NCBI GenBank assembly: GCA_016715075.1
Contig: JADKBK010000015.1
Coordinates: forward strand, 1 to 64,000
Direction: 5' to 3'
Origin: Bacteroidales bacterium
GTDB lineage: Bacteria; Bacteroidota; Bacteroidia; Bacteroidales; VadinHA17
DNA: 64,000 nt
Shown here: positions 8,250 to 18,838 of the stretch, piece by piece
How positions within the stretch are numbered: the stretch's first letter is position 1
Layout: every line of letters starts with the position of its first letter
Made by a program: the position numbers and the translations under genes
Notes under the pieces: model-generated
The model's input: the letters and a program-made list of their open reading frames with translations, nothing else
What the model was told of the DNA's origin: nothing
Database searches by the model: none

Positions 8250-9590
8250 ATGAATAGATCATTTACAAAGCAAACATTAAGGATCAGTTTTATCCTGTCA
8301 ACAACTGTAATATTTATCCTGTCAGGTTGCGCCGGGAAAGAACATGTCAGGTTGCCGGACGCTGAAATACTTCATCAGAACCAGGATCAGCTTACTCAGG
8401 TCATAATTTATGATGTTTTTACACCTCCTGTTGCAAGCAGGCTCTATGTATATTCCTCCCTTGCAGCCTACGAAGCCATACGCTACAGCCAGGAAGGATC
8501 AGTTTCAATTGCGGAAAAACTTCATGGTTTTGAGTCAATGCCTCAGCCTGAAAAAGATAAACAGTATAACTTTACGCTTGCAGCCAGTAAGGCATTTTTT
8601 AATGTTGTAAGGCATGTGAAGGTATTCTCGGTTGACTCACTGAACAGCTATGAAGAATCCCTGTATGGCAGCTTCAAGGAAGAACTTGACGATTCAGTAT
8701 ATGCCAGATCCCTCTATTTCGGGGATAAGATTGCCGGAGCAATACTGGCCAGAGCCATGAAGGACGGGTATATTCAGTCGAGGGGAAAACCTAAGTATCT
8801 CGGAAGCAATGATGAAGGCAAATGGAGACCAACTCCGCCCGATTATCTGGATGGTGTTGAATGGTGCTGGACTACAATGAAACCAATGGTAATGGACTCA
8901 TCTGCACAATTTAAACCCGGAAAGCCACCCCGTTTCAGCCTCGATACTTCCAGCTTCTTTTATAAAAGCATGCGCGAGGTTTACGATATTAATAAAAACC
9001 TTACAGAAGAGCAGATGACAATAGCACGTTTTTGGGATGATAATCCTTTTGTGATAGAGCATTCGGGACATATGATGTTCGGCAATAAGAAAATCACTCC
9101 CGGAGGGCACTGGATGGGGATATGTGCTATAGCTTCAAAACAATCCGGAGCTGATGCGGTGAAAACAGCCAGGGCATATGCCTTAACCTCTCTTGCTCTA
9201 TATGAAAGCTTCATCTCATGTTTGGATGAAAAATACAGAAGCAGCTACATAAGACCAGTGACAGTAATAAATGAAACAATCGATCCCGCATGGCTTCCCT
9301 TTCTGCAAACGCCTCCTTTCCCAGAATATACAAGCGGTCACAGTACTATAACAGCCTGCACGGCAACAGTACTCACATACCTGTTTGGTGATAATTTTGC
9401 ATTCCAGGACACGAGCGACCTGAGATATATTGGAATGCAGCGTCACTTTAATTCATTCAATGAGGCTGCCGCTGAAGCATCCATAAGCCGTGTATACGGA
9501 GGAATTCACTATAAATTCAGTGTTGATACAGGCGCCGCACAGGGCAAAAAGCTGGGAGATTTTATTAATGAAAAAATCAGAAATCAGTAG
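8250..9590 (+). CDS. PAP2 / vanadium-haloperoxidase-like lipoprotein
   Basis: The 446-residue product begins with a lipoprotein signal (lipobox LSGC, Cys27). The C-terminal half carries the three signatures of the type-2 phosphatidic acid phosphatase/vanadium haloperoxidase superfamily: KYRSSYIRP (328-336), PPFPEYTSGHST (355-366, catalytic-type SGH) and SRVYGGIHY (413-421, R...GxH). The all-helical N-terminal region is typical of secreted bacterial haloperoxidase-like proteins rather than membrane-embedded lipid phosphatases. Actual activity (phosphatase or halide oxidation) cannot be decided. Its 3' end overlaps the convergent TonB receptor gene by 14 bp. Proteins of this type are often found next to ASPIC/UnbV genes, as here. 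Confidence 0.85.
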   Translation: MNRSFTKQTLRISFILSTTVIFILSGCAGKEHVRLPDAEILHQNQDQLTQVIIYDVFTPPVASRLYVYSSLAAYEAIRYSQEGSVSIAEKLHGFESMPQPEKDKQYNFTLAASKAFFNVVRHVKVFSVDSLNSYEESLYGSFKEELDDSVYARSLYFGDKIAGAILARAMKDGYIQSRGKPKYLGSNDEGKWRPTPPDYLDGVEWCWTTMKPMVMDSSAQFKPGKPPRFSLDTSSFFYKSMREVYDINKNLTEEQMTIARFWDDNPFVIEHSGHMMFGNKKITPGGHWMGICAIASKQSGADAVKTARAYALTSLALYESFISCLDEKYRSSYIRPVTVINETIDPAWLPFLQTPPFPEYTSGHSTITACTATVLTYLFGDNFAFQDTSDLRYIGMQRHFNSFNEAAAEASISRVYGGIHYKFSVDTGAAQGKKLGDFINEKIRNQ

Positions 9591-12357
9591 AGGCATTGCC
9601 AAATAACTTGAAGTTGTAGGTGACCATAAATATAGGCTGTCCAAATATTGACATCTGGTAGCCTTTTATCATACCATTATCATTCTCAAAGAATATTGAA
9701 TAAGGATTCCGCCTGCCAAGGACATTATAGACGGTGAAGGTAAGAGATGAATGGTTCAGCTTCTTCATCCTGAGGTTGCCGTTCAGTGTAGCCGATAAGT
9801 CAAGCCTCATATAGTCTGGGATCCGGTATTCATTCCTGTTGGAATAGTATAGCCTGTTGGCATTATAGAAATTATAAAAAGCAACCGGGTAAGTGATAGG
9901 ACGACCGGTATTGTATACAAATATAGATGATGCATTAAACCTCCTTGAGAATTTTACATTCGTGACAATTTTCAGGTCATGAGGCTTGTCATAATTTGCC
10001 GGGAAGTACTTTCCTCCGTTAACCTTTTCAGATTCGTATGGACTGTCAACCTTTAACAAAACCCTGGAATAGGTGTAGCTTATCCAGCCGGTGAGGGTTC
10101 CTGCCTGCTTTTTTGCCATAAGTTCAATCCCGTAAGCTTTTCCCTGGCCATTTATAATATCAGTTTCAAGATGTTCATTCATAAGAAGGACAGCACCTCC
10201 CTTATAATCAAGAATATTCTTAAGATTCTTATAATAGCCTTCAATTGATGTCTCTATTGCCCTTCTCCCAAAATTATTATAAAGCCCCAGCGAATACTGA
10301 TCTCCCATCTCTGGCCTGATATAATTATCGCTTAGCTTCCATATATCAGTAGGTGATATCGAAGTAGTATTTGAGATCATATGCAGATACTGATATACTC
10401 TCTGCACCCCGAATTTGATCGAAGTCCTTGGCGACAATATTAGTCTTGCTGAAACCCTGAATTCAAAACCAGGGTAACTCTTTTCAACAGCTCCTTTCCC
10501 ATATCGTACAGTATCGATCAGATTCTCCATTGTCCTCGGGCTGTTTTCAGCATATACAAACTCTGTCCCGGGGCCGAAAGAGGTAAAATATGTTGCTCTC
10601 ACTCCTCCTGAAATGGTGAAATTGGGAGACAACTCAAACTCATCGCTCAGATACATTGCCGGTTCTACTGCTCTTTCCTTCTCAAGAACCTTAGGTGTTA
10701 CAAGCGAAAAATCGCCCAGGGGCTCCTGCTCACCTGGCATCAGGGAATACCATGTGGCATCAAGTCCAAATTCAATTTTATGCCTGTAGACAGGAAAATA
10801 GAGGAAATCGGCTCTAAGTATCTTCTGGTGAAGTTCATAATACATTCTGCTGAACTCCATTGAATCCTGCTTGGTATCGAGCTGGTAATTATAATTGCTT
10901 ATTATAGCAGAGAACTGACCGGAAAATTTGGTATTAAAAGTATGTTTCAGTTTAAGTGTTGATGCCATGTTGCCATAGTCAAAGGCGCTCTTCCTGTAAT
11001 AGTCAAACTTATCATTACTGTAATAACCTGAGATGGAGAGCGAATTTTTACTATTTATTGTTGTATTGACAAGCCCCTGGATATCATAAAAGCTGGCAGC
11101 GCTTTTTTTAAGTTGCTGATCAGGAAGCATTCCAAGAATCCAGTCTGAATAGGTAGCCCTGGTTCCAATTGCAAATGTGCTTTTCCCTTTTTTGATAGGC
11201 CCGTCCACGAGGAGCCTTCCTGTGACAGGACTAATACCGCCACTGACTTTGATCTTATCGCTGTTCCCTTCATATGGCACAATATCCATAACCGATGATA
11301 TCCTTCCACCGTATTTGGCAGGTATTCCGCTTTTATAGAGAGTTACATCAGTAATGAGGTCGGAGTTAAAAGTCGAAAAAAATCCGAAGAAATGGGAAGA
11401 GTTAATAATTGGCCCTCCGTTAAGCAATACAAGGTTTTGATCAGCACCTCCTCCTCTCACATTGTATCCTGCTGAAGCCTCTCCCACAGTCTGAACACCC
11501 GGCAGCAACAATGATGTCTTAACCAGATCTGCTTCACCCAGACCCATGGGGATCTGCTTTAACATCTTCATTCCAATTTTCTCAACGCCTACTCGTACAT
11601 TCTTAACAAGGTTCTCTTTGTTTGCCGAAATAACAACTTCATTCAGCTGGTTGGTACTTTCCGACATATCAATATCAAGTACACCATCGGAGTAGATAAT
11701 AACATTTCTTAAGGCAGAACGCATCCCAACCATTCTGCATTCAATCTGAAGCTGCCCTTTTGGTAATACAAGTGAATAGTAACCGACATTATTAGTTACA
11801 GCTCCTGCTTTAATCTTTTCAACATATATGACCGCCCCTATAATCGGATTGCCCGTCAGAGGATCAGAAACTACACCTGAAAGGGTTGCCCTGTCACTCT
11901 TCCCGGCATCAGAAGGTCTTCCTATTTTGAAAACCTTATAATCATCGCTTGTTGTTGTACTCTCCTGCAACTGAAAAGGTCTTATATAATTTAATGTATC
12001 CCTTTTGATTGCACTGCGCTTAAACCATGCGTTGTACTGCTCCTGAAAATTAGTTTTGATTGTATACCCTTTTGAAATGATAACCTTATTGTTTTCAGTG
12101 ACAATAAAAGAAAAACCATCTTTCTTCAGTGCTTTGCTTAATAAGCTTTCAAAAGATTCATTTTTTGAATTGATGTCAAGATACAGACTGTCGGTCCACT
12201 TGTCGGTATAATATATCTTCACCTCAGCTCTCTTTTCCAGAGTATCTGCCAGATTTTTGAACAATATTCCGGAAAATTGCAGTGTAAGATTATTATCCTG
12301 TGCATTAACATTTGCCGTCAGAACCAGATATAGAAATAATAATAAGGATTTCTTCAT
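9577..12357 (-). CDS. TonB-dependent receptor with STN and carboxypeptidase-like domains
   Basis: The 926-residue product has a Sec signal (about 1-19), an N-terminal STN secretin/TonB signalling region (about 45-100), a CarboxypepD_reg beta-sandwich (about 155-235, LSGVVSDPLTGNPIIGAVI), a plug (about 240-370, NVRGGGADQNLVLLNGGPI) and an outer-membrane barrel ending in Phe. It imports or senses an unknown ligand using TonB energy. An STN domain often couples a receptor to an anti-sigma/ECF pair, but none is in the window. The next gene upstream (12363-13142) is 5 bp away and co-transcribed. The divergent DUF4249/plug-like pair beyond 13.3 kb is a common companion of such receptors, so I infer one functional locus. 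Confidence 0.9.
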   Translation of the reverse strand: MKKSLLLFLYLVLTANVNAQDNNLTLQFSGILFKNLADTLEKRAEVKIYYTDKWTDSLYLDINSKNESFESLLSKALKKDGFSFIVTENNKVIISKGYTIKTNFQEQYNAWFKRSAIKRDTLNYIRPFQLQESTTTSDDYKVFKIGRPSDAGKSDRATLSGVVSDPLTGNPIIGAVIYVEKIKAGAVTNNVGYYSLVLPKGQLQIECRMVGMRSALRNVIIYSDGVLDIDMSESTNQLNEVVISANKENLVKNVRVGVEKIGMKMLKQIPMGLGEADLVKTSLLLPGVQTVGEASAGYNVRGGGADQNLVLLNGGPIINSSHFFGFFSTFNSDLITDVTLYKSGIPAKYGGRISSVMDIVPYEGNSDKIKVSGGISPVTGRLLVDGPIKKGKSTFAIGTRATYSDWILGMLPDQQLKKSAASFYDIQGLVNTTINSKNSLSISGYYSNDKFDYYRKSAFDYGNMASTLKLKHTFNTKFSGQFSAIISNYNYQLDTKQDSMEFSRMYYELHQKILRADFLYFPVYRHKIEFGLDATWYSLMPGEQEPLGDFSLVTPKVLEKERAVEPAMYLSDEFELSPNFTISGGVRATYFTSFGPGTEFVYAENSPRTMENLIDTVRYGKGAVEKSYPGFEFRVSARLILSPRTSIKFGVQRVYQYLHMISNTTSISPTDIWKLSDNYIRPEMGDQYSLGLYNNFGRRAIETSIEGYYKNLKNILDYKGGAVLLMNEHLETDIINGQGKAYGIELMAKKQAGTLTGWISYTYSRVLLKVDSPYESEKVNGGKYFPANYDKPHDLKIVTNVKFSRRFNASSIFVYNTGRPITYPVAFYNFYNANRLYYSNRNEYRIPDYMRLDLSATLNGNLRMKKLNHSSLTFTVYNVLGRRNPYSIFFENDNGMIKGYQMSIFGQPIFMVTYNFKLFGNASTDF

Positions 12358-12362
12358 TTAGT

Positions 12363-13142
12363 TTACCTGATTGACATTTTTAAGGAATCAAAATATCTGA
12401 GTACTGAGGCAATCTCATCCTTGTCAGCTTTACGGATCTTAATCTTATTCGTTCGAATATATTTCTTAATCGCCCCGGACTCTTCACCAAATACATTAAG
12501 AAATAACCTTTTATTTGTAATTTTTGAATAATAGCCATTCACCCTGATGTAATCCGACGGAGAATAGATATATTCAGATACCCCTTCTTTCACAAGCAGG
12601 TATGACCGGTGCCTTATAATAAACCTGCTTTTACCTTCATATACCACTTCATAAAAAGCTTCCGGCAGATTGAATGTCTCATCTTTCTCTCTGCTGAAAA
12701 ACCTGAAGGACAAACTGTCGGTACCAAAATTAAAACAGAATTTATCAATTGGATCTTTATTTAGAGCAATATTGAATACTTTATTATCAATGAATTTCGA
12801 ACTATCAGAATAAATAAGTTCATCAATGAAGGTATCATACTCCAGTGTCAGATTATTGTACCTCCTTCCTTTAAGTACTAAGGATGACGTATGTTTCCTG
12901 TCAAAAAACAAAATAGGTTTGTATTTCGATCTGAAATAATAGGGTATGTAATCCTTCCCGTTTACAAGTTCATCGACATTATCTACATTCTGAAAATAGA
13001 ATTTTGAAAGGTAATCAGTCTGGGAATCAAGGATTGCCCTGTAATCCATCCTTCCATAAAAGACAGCGTGAGGCAGTGATTCCTGAGCCTGTCCAGAGAG
13101 AGTCAGTATAAGAATGAAAATAAATGATGAGATTCTTGGCAT
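12363..13142 (-). CDS. Secreted protein of unknown function, in operon with TonB receptor
   Basis: I prefer the ATG at 13142, which gives a clean signal peptide (MPRISSFIFILILTLSGQAQ); an ATG six codons upstream (13160) is the alternative. The mature protein of about 240 residues is rich in Tyr, Phe, Lys and beta-strand-like segments (FYEVVYEGKSRFIIRHRSYL) and ends with a basic helix. I recognise no domain. It is 5 bp upstream of the TonB receptor and must be co-transcribed with it; small periplasmic proteins in this position are usual in Bacteroidota. Function is unknown. Confidence 0.7.
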   Translation of the reverse strand: MPRISSFIFILILTLSGQAQESLPHAVFYGRMDYRAILDSQTDYLSKFYFQNVDNVDELVNGKDYIPYYFRSKYKPILFFDRKHTSSLVLKGRRYNNLTLEYDTFIDELIYSDSSKFIDNKVFNIALNKDPIDKFCFNFGTDSLSFRFFSREKDETFNLPEAFYEVVYEGKSRFIIRHRSYLLVKEGVSEYIYSPSDYIRVNGYYSKITNKRLFLNVFGEESGAIKKYIRTNKIKIRKADKDEIASVLRYFDSLKMSIR

Positions 13143-13275
13143 AAGAAGGAATTTTTCCACCTAAACGGCATCGAAATAACGAATATATTTTAAAATAATA
13201 AAGACTTATAAGGAATAAAGATAAGATTTTAAGTTTTTTAACATACCACAATAACGCAACAGTTCTAAATAATGC

Positions 13276-13283
13276 TAATTTTG
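13276..13283 (+). promoter_or_regulatory. Candidate -7 element for the DUF4249 operon
   Basis: TAATTTTG fits the Bacteroidetes -7 consensus TAnnTTTG and lies 30 bp before the GTG start at 13313. No good -33 TTTG is present at the usual spacing, so support is limited. Confidence 0.35.
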
Positions 13284-13312
13284 CCTTCCTTCAAACTAAT
13301 TTTCTATTAAGG

Positions 13313-14569
13313 GTGACTAAATATCAATTCAAAGAAGGATTGACTAAAAAGATAAGAAAACCTCTTATCATTGTTCTCTTGTTCGTTACCCTGATAACAT
13401 GCATAGATCCCTTCAATCCGAACCTCAGAGGGACAACCTCAATACTAATTGTTGATGCTTTGCTGACAAATGAGAACCGGTCGTATGCCTTTAAGTTATC
13501 CTGGACAAGCCAGAACCAGAATACAAAACCTGTAATGGCTGCCGGAGCTACTGTCATATTAAAGGACAAAGAAGGGGCCAGTACGAATCTTACAGAAACC
13601 ACCCCCGGAGTATATAAGAGCGACAGCCTACAGTTCCTCGGAAGGATTGGTAATTCTTACATCCTTGAGATAAAAACCTCTGACGGCAATGAATATATAT
13701 CAGATACATGCACTATGTTACCTGTCAAGCCCATCGACAGGATATACTTCACCAAGGACCAGGAGTTCATTAATAACGGGAGCAAGATTCTGGATGGCCT
13801 GCGAATCTTTATTGATTCTGAGAACCAGGGTGAAGGTAAATATGTAAGATGGATCTATGAGGAATGGTGGAAATTCAGTGTTCCGGAGCCAAAAAGATTT
13901 GAATATATCAACAAGGATGATATCCGACAGGTTGAACAGATAAAACAGGTCTGCTATGCTTATAACGGCTCCGATGACATAACAATTAAATCAACAGCAT
14001 CTTCTGCAAGCACAAACATTGTGAAACAACCAATCCTGTTTGTCCCATCGGATCAATCCAACAGACTGTTGATCCGTTATTACGTTAAAATCAAACAATT
14101 GTCACTATCCAAAACAGAGTTTGAATTCTGGGATCATATGAGAGAGATTAATGAGGGGGGAGTGGATATCTTTGATAAACAACCTTTCTCAGTTCCAAGT
14201 AACATCCATAACAAAGGAAACCCGTCTGAACTGGTATTGGGATATTTCCAGGTCTCTGCCGTTGAACCAAAAAGCCTTTACATTATACCTGATGATATTG
14301 AAGCCTTAAATCTCCCTGCCTATGAATATAAATGCGACAGGATCGAAAGGGGGCCGGATGACTATCCCGGGGTAAGAATGACTTTTGATATGATCTATGC
14401 AGGTTATACGAATGGCGGATATCAGTTTATTGAACCAATATATGATCTCAGATGGAATCTGCTAAAACTCGCTTTTGCAAAAAATTTCTGTGCAATCTGT
14501 ACCAACAGTGGCAGCCTTACTGTTCCTGATTTTTGGGTTGAAGAGAAATCATCCCTTACGAAAAAATGA
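13313..14569 (+). CDS. DUF4249 domain lipoprotein
   Basis: A GTG start gives a basic N-terminus, a hydrophobic helix and lipobox LITC with Cys30, so the 418-residue protein is probably anchored in the outer membrane. The CIDPFNPN that follows, the early beta-sandwich segment (ILIVDALLTNENRSYAFKLS) and the overall length match the DUF4249 family, which is found beside TonB receptors in Bacteroidota and has no defined biochemical role. The stop overlaps the next start (ATGA at 14566-14569), so translation of the two genes is probably coupled. It is divergent from the TonB receptor operon at 9.6-13.1 kb. Confidence 0.85.
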   Translation: MTKYQFKEGLTKKIRKPLIIVLLFVTLITCIDPFNPNLRGTTSILIVDALLTNENRSYAFKLSWTSQNQNTKPVMAAGATVILKDKEGASTNLTETTPGVYKSDSLQFLGRIGNSYILEIKTSDGNEYISDTCTMLPVKPIDRIYFTKDQEFINNGSKILDGLRIFIDSENQGEGKYVRWIYEEWWKFSVPEPKRFEYINKDDIRQVEQIKQVCYAYNGSDDITIKSTASSASTNIVKQPILFVPSDQSNRLLIRYYVKIKQLSLSKTEFEFWDHMREINEGGVDIFDKQPFSVPSNIHNKGNPSELVLGYFQVSAVEPKSLYIIPDDIEALNLPAYEYKCDRIERGPDDYPGVRMTFDMIYAGYTNGGYQFIEPIYDLRWNLLKLAFAKNFCAICTNSGSLTVPDFWVEEKSSLTKK

Positions 14570-16949
14570 ACTCATTCAACAAATACGGCATAACCGCTCC
14601 CTCCGCCAGGTACCCTTATCTGGTTTTGCTTATTTTAATATCTTCGTATAATCTTTCCTATTCCCAGATAAGTGATAAGGGATTCGAAAAACCATCTGAA
14701 AAAAGTTACAGCGAGGAATTGTTTATCAATACAGATCGTGACCTTTACATTTCCGGGGAAAAAGTATGGATGAAGATTTACAAATTAAACAGCCTGAATC
14801 ATACTCCCGCGAATGTCAGCAAAATAATATATATTGAATTGCTCGATGCTGATAACAATCCGGTTACCCAGCTTAAACAGCAATTGAAGGCTATTCAGGC
14901 TCCGCCTGCTTCAGGCTTCCTGATACTTTAAGGACAGGTAACTATATTATACGCTCCTATACGAACTGGATGCAGAATTTTTCCGGTGAGCTTTTTTCAT
15001 TCAGGAAAATCTCAGTGATCAATCCTTTTAAAATAAATGAAATAAAAATTCCTCCTGCCCATCAGGATGCCGACACAGTTTTATTTTTTCCTGAGGGAGG
15101 CAGTATGATAGCAGAAATGGAAGGTTGTATTGGATTCAAAAGTATGGACAGGGACGGAGAACCTGTAAACATAAACGGAGCAATTATTAACGGCAAAAAT
15201 GACACACTGACAACTATTCACACTGAAAATGGGGGATTTGGATGGTTCTCACTTAAACCCGCAGCCAATAGTAATTTATACCTTGTCACACGTAATTATG
15301 ACGGGTGGGGCAGAAAATTTAAGCTGCCGGCAGTTAAGAACAGGGGAGTCCGTTTATCGGTGCCTCCTGAAAGTGAAAAATCAACCACCCTGGTCAAAAT
15401 CGGAATGAGTCCGGGTTTTTTACAGGCTGACAGCAATTTATATCTTGTCATCAGCCCGGTTGGGTTATCAGACCTTAAGAAAAAGATCAGACCTGGCAGG
15501 GAGAATGAGATTATACTTCTGAAAAACGATTTGCCATCAGGCCTGTTACATATTTCGATAGTTGACTCAAGGGAGAGAGCACTGGCCGACAGATGGGTGT
15601 ATAATGAACCCGGCCGGCAATTGAAATATAATATATCTATTCCGGAGAAGACATACTCCTCAAGAGAAAAGGTAAAAATGACAATTACCGCAACTGACAA
15701 TAATGGCAATCCAGTAGAAAGTGATTTTTCAATATCGGTTGCCAAAGCTGTTACCGTTGGTGATAAAAGCTACGAGAGGGACAAGCAGAGACAGTTTCCA
15801 GGCCTTATTACCGGGGCTTATGATAAACAATCAGCTGATATTAATGATTATTTACTGTTTCATAATTCCAATGAGAAATCATCGGATCTTAATGCTAAAG
15901 TTATAACAGGGGATCCACTGTATCTGCCTGAACTGGAAGGACATCTGATAAGTGGCAACATTAGAAACAGAAAAACGGGAGAACCGGTCAGAAATGAAAA
16001 TATTTCAATGTCATTCGTTGGGAAATCGGCTTTATGCCAGTTTGCCAAAACCAACGACAAAGGAGAATTTCATTTCAAGACTTCAAAACAGGGGATCAGG
16101 GAAATTGTTATTCAGCCTTTGTCAGAAAAGATAACTGATTATTACGTCGAACTGAATAATCCGTTCACACAGATAACAAAACGATATGAATACGGATCCT
16201 TTATTCCTGACACATCAAGGCTCGCTGATATAAATAACGTTATCATAAGTACACAGATTAATAACATTTATGAACCATATACACCGGTTGCAGAAGAAAA
16301 TTCAGAGAGCCGGAAGGAGCTTAACTTTTATGGCAGACCCGACAACACAATCCTCTTATCAAAATATATTGAATTAACATCATTAAGGGAAGTTGTAAAA
16401 GAGATTATTCCAGGGGTATCCACTGTAAAGAAAAACGATAAGATCAATTTTAAACTTTTTTACCAGTACCAGAGCAAACCATTTGAGAACAATCCTCTTG
16501 TTCTTGTTGACGGTGTACCTGTCTACGACCTCGAAAAGGTTATTTCAATAAACTCGAAGGATATGGAGAAAATTGATGTCTTCATAACGAGGTATTATAT
16601 TTCGGATATTGTGATGGATGGAATCCTTCACTTTGTCACCAAAAAAGGGAATCTTGATGTCCTGGACCTCGACAGATCTGTCTACCGTGTGGAATATGAT
16701 CTCCCGCAGAAAAATGAAAAATTCTATTCGCCCGACTACTCCTCCGATAAACTTCTTAATGATCGAATTCCGGATTTCCGTAACACTCTGTACTGGAATC
16801 CGAATATGCACACTGATCAGACTGGCAAAGCAGAAGTTGAGTTTTATTCTTCTGATGAGTCAGCAGAGTATACAATAATAATTGAAGGAATTACCCGTAA
16901 CGGCAATACGGGTACAACAACCTTGCCTCTTATCATAAAAGGCAAATAG
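14566..16949 (+). CDS. MG2/TonB-plug-like secreted protein (frameshifted)
   Basis: The first frame (to 14931) encodes a signal region and a macroglobulin-MG2-like strand set (FINTDRDLYISGEKVWMKIY). The rest, to 16949, is in the -1 frame. Its reading picks up at about 14878 as AIEGYSGSACFRLPDTLRTG, then continues through beta domains, a plug-like domain (about residues 610-710, PLVLVDGVPVYDLEKVISI) and a closing domain (TDQTGKAEVEFYSSDESAEY). Restoring one A in the AAA run at 14875-14877 yields 794 residues without interruption. Proteins with MG2 plus a TonB-plug-like domain accompany DUF4249 lipoproteins and probably act with the receptor at the outer membrane. Whether the frameshift is real is unresolved. 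Confidence 0.8.
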
Positions 16950-16958
16950 CCTGACTTA

Positions 16959-18838
16959 TTAGTTTTTAAGTATTATCTGTTCCCTGTCAGCCTTTGCAAT
17001 GGAATTTACAAAACTCCTGATCTCACTGAACCTTTCAACAGGAATGACACTTTTATTCATCTCCAGATAACGCCTGTAGATTATTCTGTCATTCTTCACT
17101 TCCAGCCGGGTAGTGAATTTCCCGAATTCGTTTTCCAGCTTGACATCTGCAGGAAGAAACTCAACTTTGTATCCGTATGGTACATAAAAGGAAATCGAAT
17201 CTGTCAGTATTTCCGATTTGGAAATTATAAGTGATGTGGGAACATCCTGCAGATAATACTCCTTCGCAATGGAAGGTGAGAAATAAATTCTCTTCCCGGT
17301 GGCAACGGTGAAATCGTTAACACTTAACCCATAGGAAAAATTTGAAGTTGGTTTTTCTGACTTCTTCTCTGTAAATGAAACAGAGGATACAGTAAAATCA
17401 TAAAACTTCAGGGCCGAATATAAAGATCTTTTCATCTCGACTTCAGCCTGATTACTAAAGAGGAGGTCGGCATCCCCGTAATAATATCCGGAGTAGGAAT
17501 TTGAGATATTGAAGATTGATGCACCCTGACCATGAATAATCACCGACCCTGAACGGTTGAGTATATTTTCATTCTTTTAAATTCCGGTGTTCTAACCATT
17601 TTCCCGCCCTCAGGAGTAAGTAGCAATGCATAGCGGTCATCTGTAAAACTGCTGAGATAATTAAAAGGCAGGGTCTGACTTGTACATTCCAGCCAGACAG
17701 TATCTTTTTCCATGGGTACACATAAGATAATATGATCGAACTGATTGGCCACAAAATTTCTCCTGATAGTCTTATCATCTCCCGATTTGACAGAAGTGTA
17801 ATACGAGGTTATACCTGCTGCCTTAAGCAGGGCTTTGGTATAATTCACCAATGCCTTACAATCACCAAATCCATTTGTAGCAACAGCTGTTGCATCAGCA
17901 GGCCGGTAACCTCCTATTCCCTCCTTTATTGAGACATACCGTGTCTTTGATTGCATGTATTCATAGATCAGTTTTGCTCTTTCCCGCGGATCCTGTGTTT
18001 TTGCAGTTATTTCTGATACTTTGATAAGCTCCGACTGAGGGAGCTTGTCAAGCCCTTTAATCAGATTGTATTTCCATTCCCCGAAGGTCTCCCATGATCT
18101 CATCGTTCCTTTATAACCTCCATACTCAAAGTCAAGCGGAGCAGTAAATAATACAGGGAGTGAATAAACCGTCTTGAGAGAGTAATAGATCCGCGGATTA
18201 GCAGCAGGGATTTTTTCCTCCTGCCACGTATAAATTTTGGAATCAACAGTAATAACTGAATCAACATTATTCTGAAGATTTTTTGAATAATACCGCAGCA
18301 CCATGTCCTTAGGTAAAATGATCTGAATACCTGACCTTTCAACTGCAACATTATATTCATCCTGGAAATGCCAGTAGGGATAATTCAGTAAGCTTGTATA
18401 CTCTATCTCATATTCGTATTCGATGGTATAGGGATATTTGTATTTCGGAAAAATGAGATTCCTGGATCTGTCGTCAGTGTAAAATGAAGCACCTGTTACT
18501 GCACTTGCATCATATACATCCATGAGGCCAAGTACCTTTACAATTTCACCCTTTTCATCATATACGCTGCCTCTCAGATAGTTGACCTTGGAGAATTTGT
18601 TATAAAACACATTTACAAATCTGTAGCTCTCAGCTTTTTCATTCAGAATAGTGACAGCCATTTTAACTTTTTCAACGGCATTACCCGGCTTGAGTATTGT
18701 ATACTTGCATTGTGCGGAGCGTACCACAGCAGCAGCTTTTCTCTTAAGATTGTCAGGGATGGAATCAAACTGATAGCTCTGCGCTGAAACTTTCATAACA
18801 ATGAAAAGCATGCAGACAGAAAAAAATATCTTTCTCAT
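16959..18838 (-). CDS. DUF3857/transglutaminase-like protein with intact Cys (frameshifted)
   Basis: A signal peptide (MRKIFFSVCMLFIVMKVSAQ) precedes a DUF3857 domain (about 25-230) and a transglutaminase-like domain. That domain has GFGDCKALVNYTKALLKAAG (Cys near 329) and QFDHIILCVP (His near 367), then WLECTSQ, consistent with a papain-like Cys-His catalytic pair. After FKR the frame is lost at a T4 run on the plus strand (17575-17578). Adding one base gives KKNENILNRSGSVIIHGQG and continues to 16959, for 626 residues in all. Its start overlaps the stop of the preceding gene (18835-18838), showing translational coupling to its paralogue. Substrate is unknown; periplasmic peptide or cross-link processing is a guess. 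Confidence 0.8.
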
